28,944 bases of DNA from Clostridia bacterium (lineage in GTDB: Bacteria > Bacillota_A > Clostridia > Oscillospirales > Acutalibacteraceae), in the NCBI GenBank assembly GCA_017441045.1, contig JAFSAK010000057.1:1-28944 (forward strand), given 5' to 3'. The stretch's first letter is position 1. Each line of letters opens with the position of its first letter. Below the pieces are notes generated by a model that saw only the letters and a program-made list of their open reading frames with translations, was not told the DNA's origin and ran no database searches. Shown here in pieces: positions 23,882-28,944 of this stretch. A program made the translations under genes and the position numbers.

Positions 23882-26308
23882 TCAAATATCAAACTCGGTC
23901 ATTAAAACTTCTTTCCACTCTGTTTCTCCATCAATCAACATATATGTATTGATCGAGAATGGTGTAAATTTCGCTTTAAGGGGCGCAGCTATTCCCTTTC
24001 CGCTTATTATAACATCCGTTTCTTTTCCGTCGGTTTCATAAGCGCGAATAACCGTACCCTTATTATCTTCCGAGCGCTTAAAGGCGGAAATTATGATGTT
24101 TTCCGCGCTCACATTTAAAGCGCTGTCGGTATCGGGAAGCGTACCTTCGTGGTTGTTTTCTGCAATCATCGCAACGGGTTTATTAAGAAGCGCCGCCGCC
24201 TTTATGACCTTGCTCCAGCCATCTTCGTAAACGGGGATAATCCCATAAGAAAATTCGTGCTCACCCTGATCCATAAATATACCTTCGGGGTCTTCCTGTC
24301 CCGAATGGTCGTTATAATATGGTGAGCGGACAACCGTTAAATCCATCGCGGAATCCTTTGCCGAGAAGCTATACTTATTATTGTTGATAACCGCAAGTCC
24401 GCCCTTATCATTTTTTATTGCCTGCCATTTAAGACCGGGATACTCCTTGCCGTCTGCTTCCCTTTCCATAACGCCAAAGGGAATTTCGTAATACGCCTTA
24501 CCATCTTCGAACACTGTGTTAAAACGAAGTTTTAACATTTTACGCTTTTCCCGCCAGTCCACAGTGGCTTTTACCTGAAGGTCGCCATCCGCGGTTAAGG
24601 AAAAATACTGAGTGAGCTTGGAGCTGCCGTAGAAACTTTCAACCTTTAAAGTAGCCCTTACGGGACCGTTCTCAATGGCAGTTATTTTAGCATCGGTAAA
24701 CATACCGATTTCTCTATCGAAATGTGTTTTGAAGTGAGCCCAGGTGTCATAGCCCGTTTCATCTATAACTACGGGCTCGGCGGCATAGCCCTTTATAAGC
24801 TCAAGCTCCTTTTCCTTATCAAATAAGGAGATTATATATCCCGTATGCTTTTCGAAGGTTATACGGTAGCGTTTATTTTCAAGAATATTTCCTTCGGCTT
24901 TTACAGAGCTTTCGAATTGAGGTGTTTCGGGATTTTCAGGATTCGGGTCCTTCCTATATATGCAAGTATAACCCATAGGCGGCACCGTAACCTCTGCCGC
25001 TAAAGTTTGATTCCATTTACCCTCTACAAGGTGGGAATCCATATGAACGGGCTGGAAAGGTATTATATTACCAGCCCTATCATGAAGGGTGGATTTTCCG
25101 CGACAACGCTGCGAAACAATCGCCTTAACCTCAAAACTATGCGGATTAAATATAACCCAAGGATAACCCCGATTTGCATCACGGCTATCAATTTTCCAAG
25201 AGATAGTTTGAAGTGCATTGTTTTCTTCCTTCATAGCAACGCTTCTGCTCTCGCCGAGCATCAAAAGAGTGTCATCGTGAGCCATTTTTATACTACAACC
25301 ACCCATTGAGTCGTGAAAATGCGAAAATAGAACGTTTTCCCACGCATTTTCAAATCTTTTAATATCTGGATATTTCTTGCCGCAAAGGGTTGCAGCCATC
25401 ATACCGAAGTTCTCTGAAGCCGTAAGTTCACATTCGGCTCGGCGAATAGAATTTTTAACCTCTGCGTGAGCCGAATAGCAACCAATAGCATGGTACTGCA
25501 AATCATCCTCTACTTCGGGGATGGGTTCTTTTTTATCCTTTACTGCCTCAAAATAATCCTCAAGATCGGAGAAAATAAATTCTTTATCGGGGTGGCGTTC
25601 TCTTGCATTTAAAATCAGTTCTATATTCTGTTTTGTAGGGCCGCCGCCGTGATTTCCAACTCCGTAAAAGAAGGTGCGACTCTTATTGGTTTTATCGTGG
25701 GTTACCGCCTTTTCTATTTCCTTATCCGTTTGCTCGTCATCCCTTATATTTCTGCAATAAGGTTCGGGTATTCGAGAAGCAAGCACCTTTGAGCCATCGG
25801 GAGATACCCAATAAAAAAGTTCTTCCGCAAGTTCTTTTTCGTGGGGCGCGGGTCGCATAAAGATATAGTTATCCATTCCCTGCTTTTTGAGAATTTGGGG
25901 GAGCATGGCGTTATGCCCGAATGAATCCACGTTATAGCCCGTATGGGCGGTAACGCCGAATTTTTCCTTAAAATAACGCTGAGCATAGAGTCCGTGACGA
26001 GCGAAGCCCTCGCCGCAGGGGGAATTGCAATCGGGCTGCACAAACCATCCTCCCACAATGGTAAAGCGGCCTTCCTTCACTCTTTCCTTTATTTCCTCAA
26101 ACATCTCTTTATCGAATTCTTCTATCCATTTAAAAATCGCCGAAGCGGCGCAAACGAATTTAAACTCGGGATATTCTTTCATTCTGTCAAGAGCGCTTCT
26201 TATGGTGGCCTTGGCTTCCGCGCTTCCTTCCTGCCACCGCCACAACCACATAGGATCCAGATGAGCATTGCCTACGCAATAAAATTTATCTTTTTTCATT
26301 TTTTCCAT
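23882..26308 (-). CDS. GH38 alpha-mannosidase
   Basis: This zinc-dependent retaining alpha-mannosidase has 808 residues from the ATG at 26308, where GAGGTGAT lies just upstream. An upstream in-frame ATG at 26359 would add a stretch that looks like promoter DNA. Metal ligands His16 and Asp18 are in NAHLDPMWLW. The nucleophile Asp128 is in GYNVDSFGHNAMLPQIL, and a later His is in SHFHDSMGG. The mid-domain and C-terminal beta domains follow. It has no signal peptide, so it is cytoplasmic, acting on imported mannosides or, less likely, on mannosylglycerate. It is divergent from an AraC-type gene with a candidate operator between them, so it is probably induced by a sugar. Confidence 0.92.
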   Translation of the reverse strand: MEKMKKDKFYCVGNAHLDPMWLWRWQEGSAEAKATIRSALDRMKEYPEFKFVCAASAIFKWIEEFDKEMFEEIKERVKEGRFTIVGGWFVQPDCNSPCGEGFARHGLYAQRYFKEKFGVTAHTGYNVDSFGHNAMLPQILKKQGMDNYIFMRPAPHEKELAEELFYWVSPDGSKVLASRIPEPYCRNIRDDEQTDKEIEKAVTHDKTNKSRTFFYGVGNHGGGPTKQNIELILNARERHPDKEFIFSDLEDYFEAVKDKKEPIPEVEDDLQYHAIGCYSAHAEVKNSIRRAECELTASENFGMMAATLCGKKYPDIKRFENAWENVLFSHFHDSMGGCSIKMAHDDTLLMLGESRSVAMKEENNALQTISWKIDSRDANRGYPWVIFNPHSFEVKAIVSQRCRGKSTLHDRAGNIIPFQPVHMDSHLVEGKWNQTLAAEVTVPPMGYTCIYRKDPNPENPETPQFESSVKAEGNILENKRYRITFEKHTGYIISLFDKEKELELIKGYAAEPVVIDETGYDTWAHFKTHFDREIGMFTDAKITAIENGPVRATLKVESFYGSSKLTQYFSLTADGDLQVKATVDWREKRKMLKLRFNTVFEDGKAYYEIPFGVMEREADGKEYPGLKWQAIKNDKGGLAVINNNKYSFSAKDSAMDLTVVRSPYYNDHSGQEDPEGIFMDQGEHEFSYGIIPVYEDGWSKVIKAAALLNKPVAMIAENNHEGTLPDTDSALNVSAENIIISAFKRSEDNKGTVIRAYETDGKETDVIISGKGIAAPLKAKFTPFSINTYMLIDGETEWKEVLMTEFDI

Positions 26309-26353
26309 TGTAATCACCTCTATTATATTGTATAATAATTTTAAGTATAAAAC

Positions 26354-26390
26354 TTCCATTTTTTTAACGAATTATTCCATTATTTTAAGG
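26354..26390. promoter_or_regulatory. candidate AraC-type operator: 16-bp direct repeat at 21-bp spacing
   Basis: TTCCATTTTTTTAACG at 26354-26369 and TTCCATTATTTTAAGG at 26375-26390 match at 14 of 16 positions, with start points exactly 21 bases apart. This is two helical turns, the usual layout of AraC-family half-sites. The right copy overlaps the AAGGTG ribosome site of the regulator gene. The left copy lies next to the -35 region of the GH38 gene, whose -35 is poor (TTATAC if TATAAT at 26322-26327 is the -10; TATACA or TATTAT slightly upstream are alternatives). Confidence 0.6.
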
Positions 26391-26397
26391 TGATCGT

Positions 26398-27237
26398 ATG
26401 AATTCGTATCTCCGTGACCGCAAAACCGCCAATAATGAGTTTGCCGATCCTCAAAAAAATATATCCTTTGTTAAACGAAGAGTTGCCGGCAAAGGCGGCA
26501 CCCATGTTCACGAATTTTTTGAGCTTGAATTTATTTTAGAGGGCGAAGGCGAACAAAATCTAAACGGCTCGGTTTATAAACTTAAAGCGGGCAGTTTCTA
26601 TCTTCTGACCCCCATTGATTTTCATTCTATAGACAGCGAAGACGGTATTACATTAGCCAATATTTCTTTCCGGGCTTCCGCCATTTCGGAAGAAAGGCAG
26701 ATGCAGTTTATAAATCGTCGTCATAATTTATTTTGCAATCTTACAGGCGCAAAAAAAACGGAAACAGAAACCATTATAAATATGTTTGGTAAGGAATTTT
26801 CCGAAGGCGATGATTATAGTTTAGATATGCAAAACCATCTTCTTGAAATTTTGTTTACCTTCCTTACCAGAAACACAAGTTCAGAAAAGCCCATCGTCAC
26901 AGACGGTATCCAAAAATCCTTGCAATATATTTTCCGCCATTTCAGAGATGAAATATCTTTAGAAAAAGTAGCGGAAATCGGCGGATATTCTCCAAATTAT
27001 TTTTCTTCGCTTTTTCATAGGGAAATGGGGAAATGCCTATCCGATTTTATAAACGATCTTCGCATCCGCTATGCAAAACTTCTGCTTGTAAATACCGACC
27101 TTTCAGTTACAGAAATTTGCGAAAAGAGCGGTTATAAATCAATTTCCAACTTCTTGAGGGTATTTAGCGCCGAAGGAATTACCCCAAAAGAATACCGCAA
27201 CAATTCAAAAATTGCGAATTCAAATAAAAAACTTTAA
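26398..27237 (+). CDS. AraC-family transcriptional regulator
   Basis: The 279-residue protein has an N-terminal cupin-like sensor domain (HVHEFFELEFILEGEGEQNLNG, then LKAGSFYLLTPIDFHSI, about 36-80) and a C-terminal double helix-turn-helix: SLEKVAEIGGYSPNYFSSLF near 187 and SVTEICEKSGYKSISNFLRVF near 236, ending with the family signature GITPKEYRN. AAGGTG lies eight bases before the ATG. It is divergent from the GH38 gene and most likely activates it when a mannoside-derived ligand is present. It may also repress itself, since one candidate site overlaps its ribosome site. The ligand is not known. Confidence 0.92.
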   Translation: MNSYLRDRKTANNEFADPQKNISFVKRRVAGKGGTHVHEFFELEFILEGEGEQNLNGSVYKLKAGSFYLLTPIDFHSIDSEDGITLANISFRASAISEERQMQFINRRHNLFCNLTGAKKTETETIINMFGKEFSEGDDYSLDMQNHLLEILFTFLTRNTSSEKPIVTDGIQKSLQYIFRHFRDEISLEKVAEIGGYSPNYFSSLFHREMGKCLSDFINDLRIRYAKLLLVNTDLSVTEICEKSGYKSISNFLRVFSAEGITPKEYRNNSKIANSNKKL

Positions 27238-27265
27238 TTTTTTCAAATAAATACTACGTATTTTC

Positions 27266-27294
27266 TTGAAAATCGCGTTATATTGATATATAAT
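27266..27294 (+). promoter_or_regulatory. guaA promoter
   Basis: TTGAAA (27266-27271) and TATAAT (27289-27294) are separated by 17 bases. The leader of about 30 bases is too short for a purine riboswitch. GGAGG precedes the ATG. Confidence 0.82.
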
Positions 27295-27328
27295 ATCTCT
27301 ATTAAAAATTTTTCTCGGAGGCAAAAGT

Positions 27329-28309
27329 ATGAACCCTAATAAAAGACCCGAAAATATGGAAAGAATTACCACCAAGGCCCTTGCCGATAAATTTATCGCC
27401 GAGCAGGTTGAGGCCGTAAGAAAACAGGTGGGCGATAAAAAAGTGCTTTTAGCCCTTTCGGGCGGCGTAGATAGTTCGGTAGTTGCCGCGCTTCTTATCA
27501 AAGCCATCGGCAAACAACTTGTTTGCGTTCACGTTAACCACGGGCTTATGCGCAAAGGCGAGAGCGAGCAGGTTATCGAGATTTTTGGAAAAGAACTTGA
27601 TGCAAATCTTATATATATTGATGCTTCCGATAGATTTTTAACACTCCTTGAAGGCGTTAGCGACCCCGAGAAAAAGCGTAAAATCATAGGCGGAGAATTC
27701 ATTAAGGTTTTTGATGAAGAATCTGCAAAACTTGAAGGCATTTCCTTCTTGGCTCAAGGCACCATCTACCCCGATATTCTTGAAAGTGACGGGGTTAAGG
27801 CCCATCATAACGTTGGCGGCCTTCCCGAAGATATGGAGATGGAACTTGTTGAGCCCGTTAAACTTTTGTATAAGGATGAGGTCAGAGTTGTAGGCGAAGC
27901 GCTGGGTCTTCCTCACGCTATGGTTTACCGTCAACCCTTCCCCGGCCCAGGTCTTGGAGTAAGATGTCTTGGCGCCATTACCCGTGACCGACTTCACGCC
28001 CTTCGCGAAGCCGATGCAATTCTCCGAGAAGAATTTGATAAAAGCGGTCTTGCCGAGAGGGTTTGGCAGTATTTTATCGCTATTCCAGATATGACTGCCG
28101 TTGGTGTTATTGACGGCAAACGTCTTGACGGTTGGTGCGCCATTATCCGCGCGGTAAATACCACCGATGCCATGAGCGCCACCATCGAAGAAATCCCCTA
28201 TGCCCTTTTACACCATATAACCGCAAGAATTACAAGCGAAGTTAAGGGCATTAGCCGTGTGCTGATGGACCTAACTCCCAAACCCGTGGGAACAATAGAA
28301 TTCGAATAA
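27329..28309 (+). CDS. guaA: GMP synthase, ATP-pyrophosphatase subunit (no amidotransferase domain)
   Basis: This enzyme amidates XMP to GMP with ATP. Bacterial GuaA is normally about 510-525 residues with an N-terminal glutamine amidotransferase. This 326-residue protein holds only the synthetase half: PP-loop LALSGGVDSS (about 42-51), HVNHGLMRKGE, AQGTIYPDILES, RQPFPGPGLGVRCLG and the dimerisation tail ending KPVGTIEFE. It has its own promoter and GGAGG site, and the upstream gene is an AraC regulator, so this is not a truncated end of a fused gene. As in archaeal-type two-subunit GMP synthases, a separate amidotransferase subunit is expected elsewhere; otherwise it would depend on free ammonia. 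Confidence 0.9.
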   Translation: MNPNKRPENMERITTKALADKFIAEQVEAVRKQVGDKKVLLALSGGVDSSVVAALLIKAIGKQLVCVHVNHGLMRKGESEQVIEIFGKELDANLIYIDASDRFLTLLEGVSDPEKKRKIIGGEFIKVFDEESAKLEGISFLAQGTIYPDILESDGVKAHHNVGGLPEDMEMELVEPVKLLYKDEVRVVGEALGLPHAMVYRQPFPGPGLGVRCLGAITRDRLHALREADAILREEFDKSGLAERVWQYFIAIPDMTAVGVIDGKRLDGWCAIIRAVNTTDAMSATIEEIPYALLHHITARITSEVKGISRVLMDLTPKPVGTIEFE

Positions 28310-28351
28310 AATTCATATTCTGTAAATTATAACTAAAATTTAGCTATATTA

Positions 28352-28381
28352 AAAAATGAGCCGAAATTTCGGCTCATTTTT
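28352..28381. terminator. terminator after guaA, overlapping the end of the XRE gene
   Basis: A perfect 30-base palindrome AAAAATGAGCCGAAA / TTTCGGCTCATTTTT. It serves guaA and, because it includes the TGA of the convergent 28374-28580 gene, that gene as well. Confidence 0.88.
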
Positions 28382-28580
28382 GCATTTGGGGATTATCCGT
28401 TCTTTCAAGTAAATAATCAACAGATATGTTAAAATAATCTGCAATTTTAATAAGTTCTACAATACCTGGCTCTCTTTCGCCCGTTTCGTAGCGGCTTATA
28501 GTATTTTGATTTGTATTTAAATCTAAAGCCAGCTTCAATTGGGAGATACCTTTGGCTTTTCGAATTTGTTTTAGTCTCAC
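28374..28580 (-). CDS. small XRE-family repressor
   Basis: The 68-residue protein is essentially one helix-turn-helix domain of Cro/C1 type: LKQIRKAKGISQLKLALDL, then NTISRYETGEREPGIVELIKIADYFNISVDYLLERTD. No sensor domain is present. The start is probably GTG at 28580, six bases after GAGGTG; a GTG at 28589 overlaps that site. It is divergent from a zinc-ribbon membrane protein gene whose promoter holds two operator-like repeats, so it likely represses that gene and perhaps itself. Confidence 0.88.
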   Translation of the reverse strand: MRLKQIRKAKGISQLKLALDLNTNQNTISRYETGEREPGIVELIKIADYFNISVDYLLERTDNPQMQK

Positions 28581-28592
28581 ACAAATCACCTC

Positions 28593-28644
28593 TTGACTTT
28601 ATTATCCCATATCGGTATAATATAAAATATCCCAATTCGGTATA
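28593..28644 (+). promoter_or_regulatory. promoter with duplicated operator for the zinc-ribbon gene
   Basis: TTGACT (28593-28598) and TATAAT (28616-28621) are separated by 17 bases. Two 16-base direct repeats, ATCCCATATCGGTATA (28604-28619) and ATCCCAATTCGGTATA (28629-28644), match at 14 of 16 positions. Each has a partly symmetrical CCC-N4-CGG-like centre. The first fills the spacer and -10, the second covers the start of transcription, ideal places for repression. Confidence 0.7.
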
Positions 28645-28663
28645 TTTATAAGGAGGATTTTAT

Positions 28664-28944
28664 ATGAAATACTGTTCGAAATGCGGAAATGAAATGGATG
28701 ATAATGCGCCTATATGTCTTAAATGCGGAACACCCTTTAAGACAAAAAAGCCCATCATTAAAAAATGGTGGTTCTGGGTGCTCATTACCCTCGCAACAAT
28801 TATAATTGTTGGTACGGTGAGTGAAGATGATTCCTCATCTGCAAACAGCGGTTCGGATTCACAGATTGAAAGCACAGAAAAAGCTGATGACAATTCGCAA
28901 CCGAAACTTACTTATGAAGAAGAAATAGCCACCTATAACGAAAT
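28664..28944 (+). CDS. zinc-ribbon membrane protein, cut by the window end
   Basis: The frame is open from the ATG at 28664 to the last base, so only about 93 residues are seen. AGGAGG lies ten bases upstream. The N-terminus is a zinc ribbon: CSKCG and CLKCG separated by 12 residues. Then come a basic stretch, one membrane helix (WWFWVLITLATIIIVGTV) and a Ser/Asp/Glu-rich segment outside. This zinc-ribbon plus single-helix layout is common in Firmicutes proteins of unknown function. The divergent XRE gene and duplicated operator suggest it is tightly controlled. Fold and role of the missing C-terminal part are unknown. Confidence 0.8.
   Translation, partial: MKYCSKCGNEMDDNAPICLKCGTPFKTKKPIIKKWWFWVLITLATIIIVGTVSEDDSSSANSGSDSQIESTEKADDNSQPKLTYEEEIATYNE

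Noticed and set aside
27238..27328. Purine riboswitch before guaA
   Set aside because: The near-consensus promoter lies only about 35 bases from the start codon and the leader has no aptamer-like structure.

Overview
The window looks like a chromosomal segment from a low-to-moderate-GC Gram-positive anaerobe of the Clostridia, most likely a gut Oscillospiraceae/Ruminococcaceae-type organism. This is inferred from purine-rich GAGGTGAT-type ribosome binding sites, the Firmicutes order pth-mfd-foldase, a class B sortase, several lipoproteins, a glycyl radical enzyme and plant/host-glycan hydrolases. The standard bacterial code fits all genes.

Layout. (1) 72-1916: asnB, ending at a strong terminator followed by a chain of small hairpins. 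(2) 2148-6825: an AT-rich island of six small genes for exported proteins (five lipoproteins and one membrane-anchored protein), all on the minus strand. Each is separated from the next by a ~23-bp imperfect palindrome with arms AACACAG/CTGTGTT and core AACCGTCCC. Five of the six stop codons lie inside or within 10 bases of a copy. Two of the genes share a nearly identical 136-bp 5' block (leader, SD and lipoprotein signal peptide) but have unrelated mature domains. Together this looks like a cassette-type array of surface lipoproteins, and it is the most unusual part of the window. (3) 7104-9587: a small hypothetical gene, serS and a class B sortase. (4) 9647-11764: an unclassified glycyl radical enzyme with no activating enzyme beside it. 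(5) 11807-18469, minus strand: GH2 beta-galactosidase-like enzyme, GH78 alpha-L-rhamnosidase and prfC, with the rhamnosidase only 20 bases downstream of prfC. (6) 18607-23826, plus strand: pth, mfd and a PrsA-like foldase lipoprotein. (7) 23882-27237: a GH38 alpha-mannosidase divergent from an AraC-type regulator, with a 16-bp direct repeat at exactly 21-bp spacing between them. (8) 27329-28944: a stand-alone ATP-pyrophosphatase subunit of GMP synthase, then a divergent pair of an XRE-type repressor and a zinc-ribbon membrane protein (cut by the window end), with a duplicated operator-like site inside a near-consensus promoter.

Functionally the window mixes housekeeping (Asn and GMP synthesis, Ser-tRNA charging, translation termination and rescue, transcription-coupled repair, protein secretion) with accessory glycan use (GH2, GH78, GH38 plus AraC) and the exported-protein island. 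No rRNA, tRNA, CRISPR array, transposase or integrase gene was seen.
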